From NCBI GenBank assembly GCA_949372595.1, contig CASIAN010000028.1, positions 1-64,000 on the forward strand: a stretch of DNA of 64,000 bases. The letters run 5' to 3'. The DNA comes from CPC320 sp002336405 (GTDB lineage Bacteria; Pseudomonadota; Alphaproteobacteria; Rhodobacterales; Rhodobacteraceae). The notes beneath the pieces are model-generated. The model was not told the DNA's origin. It did not search any database and saw only the letters and a list, made by a program, of their open reading frames with translations. Shown here in pieces: positions 1-7,614 of the stretch; the first letter of the stretch is position 1; each line of letters starts with the position of its first letter. A program made the translations under genes and the position numbers.

Positions 1-132
1 AAATAGTATGGTTACATGGCCGTATAATCGTTTACGCTTTTGGGAGGCAGTATGAACACTCCCTCGCCTTTATCAGCAATAACTTAAGTTTAGGCAGCAG
101 GCTGTAATGGCCTACTGCTAATTTGTCGGAGT

Positions 133-417
133 TTATCCCACCCAGTAATCGCCAATCTGAGTTATAACCGTGGTTGTGGAGACATCTGCACCAGCGTCCT
201 CGCGTCTTTTTCTAACATCAGGACGCTCACCAAATGTTTTCATAAAGTCTGGGTCTGGTACGTCCATCATACAATAGATTTCAGTTTCATCGGGGTTAGC
301 AGCGGCCCAGATTATTTTGGCCCCTTCGGCTGGCATTTCATCTTCAAATGACTTCGCCATTTCTGTCCAGGTTTTAAACCCTTTTGAAATTTTTACTGTA
401 ACTAGAATACTGGGCAT
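133..417 (-). CDS. Small DUF3764-like protein
   Basis: A 94-residue soluble protein without signal peptide or membrane segment. A GGAG ribosome binding site lies eight bases before the ATG. The central part (about residues 35-60) reads as beta strand-loop-beta strand with NPDETEIYCMMDVPDP, and the whole resembles the small alpha-beta barrel proteins of the DUF3764 or antibiotic-biosynthesis-monooxygenase type. That assignment is from pattern only and the biochemical role is unknown. It is the first gene of the AT-rich island and stands alone; the next supported genes are on the other strand more than 1 kb away. The frame is intact, so it is probably expressed, unlike several of its neighbours. 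Confidence 0.6.
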   Translation of the reverse strand: MPSILVTVKISKGFKTWTEMAKSFEDEMPAEGAKIIWAAANPDETEIYCMMDVPDPDFMKTFGERPDVRKRREDAGADVSTTTVITQIGDYWVG

Positions 418-554
418 TGTTATTTCTCCATTTTAACCGCTATATTTTGAAACTCATTAGTACTAAATAAGGTTGCTAATTCACAAGTGACAAAATCATT
501 TAAAATTATGTTCCACTTACGGTTCTGGTAGGTAATATAATCATTTCGCCGCCT

Positions 555-866
555 GTGTATGTGACTTTAATCTGTTCTTTGTTCACCACGCCAGATCAAT
601 CTAGCTCTTTACAGTTGGCTGGTATGGCGTTTTTTGCATTTAGCGATGAGGGGTCATTCAGGACTTTTACGGTGCTGAAGGCCGCTTTAGAGGCGTTCAT
701 TGAGGAATTTAGGCTGGAAGCTACTCTCGATGAAGTCGTGGCCAAAGCAAGGTGCAGTAAGTGTTGGGAGAAAAATATGGCAGAGGGCAGAATTGTATTT
801 GTTGGGGGTTCTGGGGAGGCTATGCCTAATACAGCTACAAAACAGGCATCTCTGCCATCAGATTGA
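555..866 (+). CDS. Doubtful small ORF, possibly decayed
   Basis: An open frame of 103 residues with no recognisable domain. Its middle part (residues about 25-65, with LKAALEAFIEEFRLEATLDEVVAKA) looks like genuine amphipathic helix. The same nucleotide pattern recurs in broken form near 1270-1350, which argues that this was once a real gene of a small family. The C-terminal third is low-quality sequence and an equally long frame exists on the opposite strand (596-919), so the boundaries are uncertain. No good ribosome binding site is visible before the ATG. It may be a decaying gene rather than an active one. Confidence 0.3.
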   Translation: MYVTLICSLFTTPDQSSSLQLAGMAFFAFSDEGSFRTFTVLKAALEAFIEEFRLEATLDEVVAKARCSKCWEKNMAEGRIVFVGGSGEAMPNTATKQASLPSD

Positions 867-1098
867 TAATTACCCCAAAAAAGAATTTTGAGAGCGAGAG
901 TTATGCACTTCCTACTCAACCCTTACTAAAGCTTTAGAAAAAGAAAAGTTAAAACCCAATGTTTTCAGATGTTTGTGCCAGAATATAATAATATGATTAA
1001 TATCAAAGGGTTATAATTATACCTATTTTTTAGGCAAAACTATATTGGATGTTCAAATGTAACAAAAGTTTATAAACCTGACAAAGTTATTCCCTGAC

Positions 1099-1118
1099 TT
1101 ATCCACAGATTCTGTGGA
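1099..1118. promoter_or_regulatory. DnaA-box palindrome with GANTC core
   Basis: The perfect DnaA box TTATCCACA (1099-1107) overlaps a dyad TCCACAGA-T-TCTGTGGA (1102-1118) whose centre is GATTC, a CcrM-type GANTC methylation site. Only one full box is present, so a replication origin is not supported. A DnaA- or methylation-responsive regulatory site, or chance, remain possible. Confidence 0.35.
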
Positions 1119-1229
1119 CGTCTTTAAACTTGCTACCAAAGCGGTTTCGGCGCAGTGCTAATGAGAATCAAATAACAATTATGTATGAATTGTATGTTTC
1201 GACGTATAGGTTCTTGCCATGAGACTGAT

Positions 1230-1420
1230 GATTACCACCCCTGCACTGGCACGTGTTGGATGAGTTCTCCGCATCTGCCAATGACAAGTCATCAAGACTT
1301 TTAAAATGCCAATCGCTGCTTTAGCCGCGTTCATAGCCAGTAATATTCATTGCAGTACTGATGTCGCCTCTGGCTTCACCCATCAGGACTTCTAAAAAGC
1401 TGTCTTTTTTCGGTATATGT
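1230..1420 (+). pseudogene. Decayed paralogue of the 555-866 ORF
   Basis: This stretch aligns by eye with 640-700: both contain the block GACTTTTA followed by CGCTTTAG or TGCTTTAG, then GCGTTCAT, at similar spacing. Translated fragments (EFSASANDKSSRLL in one frame, then AALAAFIASNIHCSTDV in another) correspond to the upstream ORF's SDEGSFRTF and AALEAFIEEF. The two fragments are in different frames, and the second ends at a TAA after HQDF although the reading continues sensibly as KAVFFRY. It is best read as a frameshifted and truncated relic. Boundaries are approximate. Confidence 0.35.
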
Positions 1421-1502
1421 TTTCTTTGCGTGAGTCATAATGTGATCCAATCTGCTGATTAGTGCGTAACTATATTTCAACGACAAATGAGGGAGTGAAG
1501 AT

Positions 1503-1775
1503 TTGTTTGATTTATGTGCCTGCCCGATAGCCTTAAATGAGCGTTTAGAACATGAAACAGTGTTGTCGCACTGCATTGCCAAAATAGGCTCGTTCAATCA
1601 CGAAGTCGCCATCAAATACGGACAGCACTATGGTTACTTTGATGTGAAAGGTAATTTGACCCCTGCAGGTAGTATCTTAGCAAATTTCATTGGTGTTTTT
1701 GGTGAAGCTGAACTGGCTGAATTGCAACTGATGCAAGCCAAAAAAGAAGACGTGGCTTTCGCAAAAGCTGCATAA
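1503..1775 (+). CDS. Small paralogous protein A, TTG start
   Basis: A 90-residue protein of unknown function, clearly paralogous to the next gene. They share the CxCP N-terminus, the VLSHC block, a KxGxFD-type turn, FGEAELAEL and an ending in DVxFAKAA. The only possible start is TTG at 1503, because an in-frame TGA lies at 1488. The Shine-Dalgarno GGGAG sits inside a three-codon mini-ORF, ATG-AGG-GAG-TGA, starting at 1487. The same arrangement recurs in the paralogue with identical 16-base spacing. No signal peptide or membrane segment is seen. Cysteines near residues 5 and 7 and in the SHC block are conserved between copies and could bind metal or form disulphides; that is inference. Confidence 0.6.
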   Translation: MFDLCACPIALNERLEHETVLSHCIAKIGSFNHEVAIKYGQHYGYFDVKGNLTPAGSILANFIGVFGEAELAELQLMQAKKEDVAFAKAA

Positions 1776-1830
1776 CCAACCGGTCAAACGGGCGTGGTTA
1801 TGTTGCAACAACAAATGATGGAGTAAAGCT

Positions 1831-2100
1831 TTGTTTAATGTGTGTTCCTGTCCGCCAGCTATGTGTGATTGTTTGCATCGTAATGCAGTTCTATCGCACT
1901 GCCTTTGTGAAATAGGCTCCTCTGACCAAAAAGCTGCAATGAACTACGGACTGCGTAAGGGCTTTTTTGATATTGAAGGTCAATTGACCACTTCAGGCAA
2001 TACTCTTGCGAAAGTTCTTGGAGTGTTTGGGGAGGCGGAATTAGCCGAACTGCGCATCATGCTGTCCAAAGAAGATGTGGGCTTTGCTAAAGCTGCATAA
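1831..2100 (+). CDS. Small paralogous protein B, TTG start
   Basis: An 89-residue tandem paralogue of the preceding gene, 55 bases downstream of it. The two share about half of their residues, including CxCP, VLSHC, IGSxxxxAxxYG, LAKxxGVFGEAELAEL and the AKAA end. The start is TTG at 1831, with an in-frame TGA at 1816. A mini-ORF ATG-ATG-GAG-TAA begins at 1815, exactly 16 bases before the TTG, and carries the ribosome binding site. Conservation of protein sequence after evident divergence suggests both copies have been under selection. Function is unknown and I recognise no family. Confidence 0.6.
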   Translation: MFNVCSCPPAMCDCLHRNAVLSHCLCEIGSSDQKAAMNYGLRKGFFDIEGQLTTSGNTLAKVLGVFGEAELAELRIMLSKEDVGFAKAA

Positions 2101-2177
2101 CAATCAGCTCACCTCAAATAGACCTAAACAAGTCCAACGGCGCCAGTCAGGATGATCCAGAGTAGGCGTTCATCAAC

Positions 2178-2259
2178 GGGTGGGGTGGGCCTCGTTTGAC
2201 TACAACTCGCTGTAAGAAAGTTTTGTTTTGGTTAAGTTCACTAAAACTTTCACCCACCC
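2178..2259. repeat. Nested inverted repeats, possible RNA structure
   Basis: An outer stem GGGTGGG (2178-2184) pairs with CCCACCC (2253-2259), and inside it GAAAGTTTT (2216-2224) pairs with AAAACTTTC (2243-2251). The two 3' arms are almost adjacent, so the RNA could form a two-tier structure. No T-run follows, so this is not an ordinary terminator. It lies between the small paralogue pair and the fasciclin gene. Confidence 0.35.
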
Positions 2260-2436
2260 TGTTTAGTCGACCTCATTGGTAGAGGTAAAAACGCCCTTTT
2301 CGAAAATTGATCTGTATTTTGAATAATCTGGCGTCATTCTGTCGCATGCTTTTTATAATTTGATCCAACCGTCATATCCCTTTCGTATAACTACTAAACA
2401 GGAAACACCTGTTTAATCAGTAATTGGAGATAAACT

Positions 2437-2922
2437 ATGTTTCGTCGTACTTTTCTTGCCATAACGTCCGCAGCCACAATTGCATCAGCCTCCGTCGCAT
2501 TTGCAGGTGGCCATTCAAAGGACATCGTAGATACCGCCGTCGGTGCAGGCTCGTTTGCCACATTGGTCGCTGCCGTACAGGCAGCTGGTCTTGTTGAGAC
2601 ATTGAAGGGTGAAGGCCCGTTCACAGTATTTGCGCCTACAGACGAGGCGTTTGCAGCCTTACCGGAGGGTACTGTCGAAACCCTTCTACTACCAGAAAAC
2701 AAGGAAAAATTGACATCTATCCTGACCTATCACGTCGTTTCTGGCAAAGTCATGAGTAGCGATTTAACGAACAATATGATGGCCGAAACAGTTCAAGGCA
2801 GCCAAGTAAAAATCATGACTTATGGAGGCGTCACAGTTAACGGTGCAAATGTGGTAACGGCGGATATTGAGGCGTCAAATGGCGTCATTCATGTGATTGA
2901 TGCAGTTATCATTCCAAAGTGA
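2437..2922 (+). CDS. Secreted fasciclin (FAS1) domain protein
   Basis: A 161-residue exported protein. Residues 1-23 form a Sec signal peptide with a basic n-region, a hydrophobic core and an AFA-G cleavage site. A single FAS1 domain covers about residues 30-160, with the hallmark FTVFAPTDEAFAALP (H1) and the closing NGVIHVIDAVIIP (H2) motifs. Length and layout are those of bacterial one-domain fasciclin proteins, which act as periplasmic or extracellular adhesion-type proteins; the ligand here is unknown. It is monocistronic in the island, preceded by a GGAG-type site (TTGGAGATAAACT) and followed by a long inverted repeat that could end transcription. Confidence 0.88.
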   Translation: MFRRTFLAITSAATIASASVAFAGGHSKDIVDTAVGAGSFATLVAAVQAAGLVETLKGEGPFTVFAPTDEAFAALPEGTVETLLLPENKEKLTSILTYHVVSGKVMSSDLTNNMMAETVQGSQVKIMTYGGVTVNGANVVTADIEASNGVIHVIDAVIIPK

Positions 2923-2943
2923 TCCGTAGCGAAAAATAGAAAA

Positions 2944-3056
2944 GACCCAGACCGTCGGTGTTCGTAGTAAAGTGGTGAAACCGGTGACGGCTCTCTGTTA
3001 TTTACTAACATCCTTAAAGCTTTATGTTTTTTGGAGACCGACGGTCTGGGCTTGTT
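2944..3056. terminator. Long-loop inverted repeat after fasciclin gene
   Basis: CCCAGACCGTCGGT (2946-2959) is exactly complementary to ACCGACGGTCTGGG (3037-3050), a 14-bp stem with a loop of 77 bases, followed by CTTGTTTT. It could be a terminator with an unusually large loop, the ends of a small mobile or repeat unit, or a structured small RNA. Confidence 0.45.
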
Positions 3057-3422
3057 TTAAATATTAGTAATTTCTTATCACGAAGTTTACGGCAGTGCTT
3101 GCAAGGCCTTAAGCGTTTCCTGTTCAAACCCTGATCCGCGTTATTGTTTGCGCATATATACGCATGGCATGGGGGTGGTCGTGGGTACGGTTTCGTTAAT
3201 CCAACGGCGCACTGCATCCAATACAAATAGATGCCCTAACCGAAACTTGCTTGCCGAAATTAGGATAATCTATATGTGTATTATATACTTTTTCGTTTCA
3301 ATGTAGATTTCCCACCCAGCATCTGTTTAGGCAGTATCTCTAGCGTGTTCCGCTTTAGATAAGGGTAATTGAGCCGTCTTCTTTGGTTTGTAAACTAAGT
3401 TTATTTTCGGTGTTGAGTGTGT
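3051..3422. other. Gene-free stretch
   Basis: No supportable gene. An open frame on the minus strand (3014-3226) has no ribosome binding site and implausible composition. Nothing else is recognised. Confidence 0.5.
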
Positions 3423-3638
3423 CTAGACATTCAGTGGGACCGCCGAAGTGACAACAGATTTTGCTTTGGCGTCTTGGGTTTCACAATCTGCATGGATTCC
3501 TGCCATCAGTTCCTTGAAATCGGTGTCAGGATTAATCCCAACGTCTTCTGACTGACGTTTGTTCAGGTTCTGAATTGTGAAATTGGCTGCAGCAGCAGCT
3601 TTGGCGATCACGAAAGACTGGTATAAATCTTTAAGCAT
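3423..3638 (-). CDS. Small hypothetical protein, 71 aa
   Basis: A 71-residue protein with a helical N-terminal half (MLKDLYQSFVIAKAAAAAN) and a polar C-terminal half. A good AAGGA ribosome binding site lies eight bases before the ATG. It is divergently arranged from the secreted small protein at 3783, so the 144 bases between them probably hold both promoters. There is no signal peptide or membrane helix. I do not recognise the family. The start site and amino-acid composition make it a credible gene. Confidence 0.5.
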   Translation of the reverse strand: MLKDLYQSFVIAKAAAAANFTIQNLNKRQSEDVGINPDTDFKELMAGIHADCETQDAKAKSVVTSAVPLNV

Positions 3639-3782
3639 GTGCTTATCCTTCTTTGCTCTTGCGATGCATATGAGAAGGGCAGGGCGCTATTACGTCAGCC
3701 AAGAATGCATTCCCGAAATGCTGCTCCTGTATGGCAATAATGATCCATTTGCCAATTTTGCTCGTATTATTTTGTAATGTAA

Positions 3783-3974
3783 ATGATGGAGCAAATGATG
3801 ACGGAAATTATGAAACCAATGATCTTCGCAACAGTCGCAACAATCACGCTCGTGACTGCAAATTTTGCCTTCGCTGGTAACTGCGCAACCCACAGCGCAG
3901 ATGCAGTTAAATGTGACCTAGCTGGAAAAGCGTGGGATGAAGCGACAAGTACCTGCAACGATCCTTCTGCTTAA
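3783..3974 (+). CDS. Small secreted cysteine-containing protein
   Basis: Up to 63 residues, with a Sec-type signal peptide (PMIFATVATITLVTANFAFA followed by G) and a mature part of about 30 residues carrying three cysteines (NC-ATHSADAVKC and TCND), which could form a disulphide-stabilised or metal-binding peptide in the periplasm. Several in-frame ATGs lie at the beginning (3783, 3786, 3795, 3798 and 3810). The GGAG at 3788-3791 favours 3795 or 3798, whereas a start at 3810 gives the most standard signal peptide. A rho-independent terminator follows directly. No family is recognised. Confidence 0.55.
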   Translation: MMEQMMTEIMKPMIFATVATITLVTANFAFAGNCATHSADAVKCDLAGKAWDEATSTCNDPSA

Positions 3975-3984
3975 CGAAGCTTGC

Positions 3985-4036
3985 AATCCGCTAGAATTTT
4001 TTGAACCTGCCGTGCAGACGGCGCGGCGGATTTTTT
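3985..4036 (+). terminator. Rho-independent terminator
   Basis: The hairpin GCCGT-GCAG-ACGGC (4009-4022) sits inside a wider AATCCGC/GCGGATT pairing (3985-3991 with 4026-4032) and is followed by six Ts. It ends the small secreted-protein gene. Confidence 0.7.
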
Positions 4037-4203
4037 CATTCCTGTAAAGAAATTTCATCTAAAAAATAAAATACAAGTTTATTTAGAGTGTACCCGGAGT
4101 GAACACTCTAAATGTGCAGTAAAAACGTTCATTAAGGGTGATGCTTTGGTTTAATATACATTATGTTCACCGAGGCCAAGTATTATTGTGAACATATCGA
4201 AGT

Positions 4204-4761
4204 ATGCAAATGGCCAAGTATGGATATGCAAGGGTAAGCAGCCTGTCGCCGTCAACAGACGTACAGATCAAAGCATTACAGGAGGCTGGTTGTACCGTTG
4301 TCAAAACTGAAAAGATCAGTGGCAGCATTAGGGTTGGTCGGGTTTAACTCGCCAATATTTTGGACTTCATGCAGTCTGGTGACGTGCTTGTGGTCTGTAA
4401 AATGGATAGGCTGGGCAGGGACACCAGAGATGTCCTCAACCTAGTCCATGAGATCGACTAAAAGGGTGCATCTCTGCAGGTATTGGAACCCGCCATAGAT
4501 ACGGCTGGTGCAATGGGTTAGATGGTCCTCATGGTTCTGGGCATGGTGTCGGAAATAGAACTGTCTTTTATCAAACAGCGACAGTCGGAGGGTATAGCTG
4601 CAGCCAAGGCGCGAGGTGTTTATCAAGGCAGACCCCGGTCGGTAGATAATAATGCTATTCTGCAGTTGCAGGCGCTTGGTGTGACTGCAATTGCTGCTAA
4701 GATGTATTGCTGCAGAGGGACAGTTTATAAGGCTTTGGGTGAAATTTTAGAACAAAACTAG
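4204..4761 (+). pseudogene. Serine resolvase/invertase pseudogene, three stops
   Basis: In one continuous frame from ATG 4204 to TAG 4761 the sequence encodes a Tn3-type serine recombinase of normal length (about 185 residues). It shows the YGYARVSS catalytic-serine motif, KMDRLGRDTRDVL, the SEIELSFIKQRQ dimer helix, KARGVYQGRPR and a C-terminal helix-turn-helix. The frame is broken by TAA at 4345, TAA at 4459 and TAG at 4519, with no insertion or deletion. By comparison with the family, at least two stops (EID-stop-KGA and AMG-stop-MVL) fall where glutamine or a similar residue is expected, consistent with C-to-T changes. It cannot give full-length enzyme by normal translation. It would have been a plasmid or transposon resolvase belonging to the island. 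Confidence 0.85.
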
Positions 4762-4784
4762 TAGCGTTTATTTTTTTATGATGT

Positions 4785-4913
4785 CTAATCCTCTGATTTA
4801 TTTTGTGTTTTCATTGTTTTTCTGGTGTCTTTGATCAATTTCAGAACTAGGATGCCAACTGCCAACATAATGCCTGACATAAAAACACCAGCGATGATTT
4901 CAGTGAGTGCCAT
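4785..4913 (-). CDS. 42-aa single-pass membrane microprotein
   Basis: A short intact frame of 42 residues: MALTEIIAGVFMSGIMLAVG, continuing ILVLKLIKDTRKTMK and a polar tail. It has one transmembrane helix of about 22 residues followed by a strongly basic segment, suggesting an N-out, C-in inner-membrane peptide. AAGG lies about ten bases before the ATG. It is convergent with the resolvase pseudogene. Such small helices occur as toxins of type I systems or as regulatory membrane peptides; nothing in the sequence decides between these. Confidence 0.45.
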   Translation of the reverse strand: MALTEIIAGVFMSGIMLAVGILVLKLIKDTRKTMKTQNKSED

Positions 4914-5017
4914 TTTTAAACGCCTTACTTTTGTCTTTCGACCTTAGTCGTAAGCTCATCAGCTATCAAACTGTTTTCTTGAAATTTTAAAGAAACCTGA
5001 CGCTGGTAAGGGTAAAA

Positions 5018-5167
5018 TTAGCTGACGTAATGCCATATGTATCTGCGGTTTTCGTGGTCTTTCAAAAGTTCTATCTGTGGTACGGATAGTGAATATGGGT
5101 CGTCCTCAAACCGCCGTTTAAGCACCATCACTTCCCAAACTAGTTTTACGAGTTCATCATCTGTCAT
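5018..5167 (-). CDS. 49-aa hypothetical protein
   Basis: A short intact frame of 49 residues beginning MTDDELVKLVWEVMVLKRRF and ending RRYIWHYVS. Its composition (helical, charged, aromatic C-terminus) looks like real protein. It lies upstream of and on the same strand as the 42-aa membrane frame, 104 bases away, so the two could share a transcript. No strong ribosome binding site is seen. The family is unknown. Confidence 0.35.
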   Translation of the reverse strand: MTDDELVKLVWEVMVLKRRFEDDPYSLSVPQIELLKDHENRRYIWHYVS

Positions 5168-5314
5168 ATGAATTCTAACGACAGCAGTGAAACTTATTTT
5201 AATAAACGCAATTTTTGCTACTGGTAATTCCAGTATCTATCAGCATTTACTTAATTAAGCCTTATGGTGCTGAATTAGTCCGTACTGCTTGGTTTCCACC
5301 ATCAGTGTTTCTAA

Positions 5315-5503
5315 TTATGATTTTTTGTTTGGATTTGAAATGAAGGTCTTTGGTAGCCTGAATTTGCCCTCAATAAATACTATGCCACCAGGTTATTCAA
5401 AAATTTCCTGTTCTATGTTGCCAATTTCCTGAAGCGAGGCCACTTTATTGGGTTAGGTGGTGTCTTCAGGAGACTGGTCAGTAGGTTTTTGACTTAATGC
5501 CAT
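5315..5503 (-). pseudogene. Small gene with two in-frame TAA codons
   Basis: Read in one frame from ATG 5503 to TAA 5315 the stretch encodes 62 residues in three blocks: MALSQKPTDQSPEDTT, then PNKVASLQEIGNIEQEIFE, then PGGIVFIEGKF and onward to NPNKKS. The blocks are separated by TAA at 5453 and TAA at 5393. All three have protein-like composition, and there is no shift of frame between them. As in the nearby resolvase pseudogene, the lesions are nonsense changes only. The original protein is not recognised. Confidence 0.35.
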
Positions 5504-5713
5504 GTGTGTTTACTTCTAAGTATGGGAGGCCTCGTTGCGGCTAAGGGAATTGAACAAATATTGGGTTGTTTGATGAAAGGTATTAGAGAAAATGGGCGGA
5601 TTCATATGGTGAGGGCACCCAATTTTACTTGGATTATGGTAAACTTTTCGTTATTGGGTTGTGTGTCTACCTAGCTATGCAAGTATCTCAATAACACGAA
5701 GGCACCACACCTA

Positions 5714-5941
5714 ATGAGCAATGGAATGATTGTCGGATTGGTTATAGCCGCCTTGGCCGTTTGTGGCGGTGGAGCCAGTTATTTTCTTTTATCTTCAGAA
5801 AAATCCGCTCCGGTAGCCTCTACGCAGGAAAAAAAATCAGACCCTAAGAAGACTGATTGCAAATCAGCCGCTGCTGTGGTGCCAGCGGTGGGGCTTGTTG
5901 CTGGAGTTGGAGTTGCTGCCGCTGTTGCTGCATGTCAATAA
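5714..5941 (+). CDS. Small membrane-anchored alanine-rich protein
   Basis: A 75-residue protein with an N-terminal hydrophobic helix (residues about 5-26), a lysine- and serine-rich linker (SSEKSAPVASTQEKKSDPKK), and a second hydrophobic Ala/Val/Gly stretch at the C-terminus (AAVVPAVGLVAGVGVAAAV). It could be an inner-membrane protein with two helices or a secreted protein with an uncleaved anchor. Two cysteines flank the second stretch. An AAGG site lies 12 bases before the ATG. It stands alone and the function is unknown. Confidence 0.5.
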   Translation: MSNGMIVGLVIAALAVCGGGASYFLLSSEKSAPVASTQEKKSDPKKTDCKSAAAVVPAVGLVAGVGVAAAVAACQ

Positions 5942-6089
5942 TCAACTGTTTCATTTGAAGGTCTGTAAGTCTGCTATGGAACGCTTTCTGGCACAAATCA
6001 AAGCCACAGATGCTTGATCTGATTTATGATGTCGTACTTAACCTCCAGATTGACATCCTGCTGATATGTCCTGGCGCGCTGCTTTCAAA

Positions 6090-7394
6090 CTAAGTTTTGA
6101 ACTGATCAAGAAATGAATAATCCTTTTTACTCATTTCAAGTAATTGTCTTCCAACCCAATGTACCTGACCATAGTGAGAAGCTGCGCTAGAACCTGCCCC
6201 TCGCTCACCTACAGATTCCCTTAGTTCCCTGTCCAAACTGGTAGTGTACACATGGTACTAAACGTGCGGCGCAAGCTGTGAACGATTAGTAGGGGGTCTT
6301 TGCTCACCCTTCTGATGTGTACCATCAAGGCATCAGATGCTTTATTTGAACTTTGCGGTCCTTACCTGTTCTCAGAAAAGTGAATGAACTTTAAGGCTCT
6401 TTTTGTTGATCATAGTGTCTCTTGGTGGAAACAGTTTCCAAACTTCCGACACTAAGGAAATTAATCTTCTTGACGGTCTGCCAACGCCACCAAAATCAAG
6501 GTCGAACCAGAGCAGCCTATCACTATAATCATGTTTGAAAGCGTATTTTAATACCGGGCTGACTGGATTGAAGTAGGCCTTGATAGTTTCATTGGTGCTC
6601 CTCCCAAAACACTTAATGTCTTTGCTGGCGAGAATAGTCATGTATTTGGTCGCTAGAGAATTGTTAAATTCATCCGAGCTGACGTTACCTGCCCATTCTA
6701 TGAAGACACTTATTTTGGTTATATAGTCAGTTTTAGTCTTTTCACGTAATGGCCCATTTCTGCTCATGCCAAAAAAGGAAGAAGAAAAATACTCTTCTGC
6801 CGTATGTTTAAACGGCTTACTAGGTATTTTGGGTGCGGAGCGTTCTTCGGATGAATTTCAAAACTCTGGATTAAACGTGTCTAAAAGGGGTTCTATGTTT
6901 TTGCGATGATCATGATAGATTTGGACTTGGGCATCGTTGGTTTTGTACCCGAAGGTTTTTCCCCCGCTCTTTGAACCAGATTGTCATACTCATCCCATCT
7001 CTTATCGGGATCAAACCACAATGCAGCACGTTTCTTAATAAAGTCTTCAGGAAATGGAACGTTACTGCCATCACGTAATTCAAGGGTATGCCATAAGGCC
7101 TTTCTAGTTCTAAGGCGGCCTAGGCTAAAGGGTGACCGGCTAGGTTGCTTCATCCAATTCTCAAAAATTTTTAGCTTGTTTGGCACGCAGTCTTTCCTTG
7201 GCGACAGTTGGATCAAACGTGCCGAGTAATTTATAAATCTGTTTCCGTCCAATGATAGGCCGTAGTTCAGTTGAGACTGTTACACAGGCTTGCAGATGTC
7301 GCTGGCCTGATCTTTTTGAAACAGTGGTACTAGGATATGATCTGCCCATACACCTCAAAATACACCCGTTTAAGAGGGCGTCTATCTGTTTCAA
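6090..7394 (-). pseudogene. Tyrosine recombinase (integrase) pseudogene
   Basis: Relics of one phage-type integrase run along the minus strand. The N-terminal part (VSTELRPIIGRKQIYKLLGT, then VAKERLRAKQAK) ends at a frameshift in an A/T run near 7165. The next part (IFENWMKQPSRSPF to about 6900) is in another frame. A second shift near 6900 leads to the core-binding domain (KTDYITKISVFIEWAGNVSS to 6372). The original C-terminus (LDRELRESVGERGAGSSAAS, HYGQVHW) survives at 6090-6230. Most of the catalytic domain is lost between 6372 and 6230. Length and order match DUF6538-type integrases. It lies 38 bases from tRNA-Ala, so it was presumably the integrase of the island at 1-7400. Confidence 0.8.
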
Positions 7395-7432
7395 TCCTTA
7401 TTTATATGGATGTAGAGGTCAATAGGTGGGTT

Positions 7433-7508
<76 letters not shown>

Positions 7509-7614
7509 AAGTGTTGCGGTGAACCTCACCGCGCCCCGCTGTCTAGGCAATGCCAGAGGCGGGATCAAGTTAAAAATCCGCCTCTTTGCATTTTGTGGTT
7601 ACCGCGGGCTTAGA

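Larger units (their letters stand above)
867..1502. other. Gene-free stretch in island
   Basis: No intact gene is visible. The stretch holds a DnaA-box palindrome (1099-1118) and a degenerate copy of the ORF at 555-866 (about 1230-1420). The rest is AT-rich and shows nothing recognisable. Confidence 0.6.

Noticed and set aside
1099..1118. Replication origin
   Set aside because: Only one full DnaA box, no cluster of boxes and no adjacent dnaA, repABC or hemE-type genes.
4204..5503. Alternative genetic code or suppressor-dependent reading of TAA/TAG as glutamine
   Set aside because: Core genes in the same window end with ordinary TAA, TAG and TGA stops (for example rpmI and rplT end in TAA), and the nearby integrase relic has frameshifts. 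Decay is the simpler reading.
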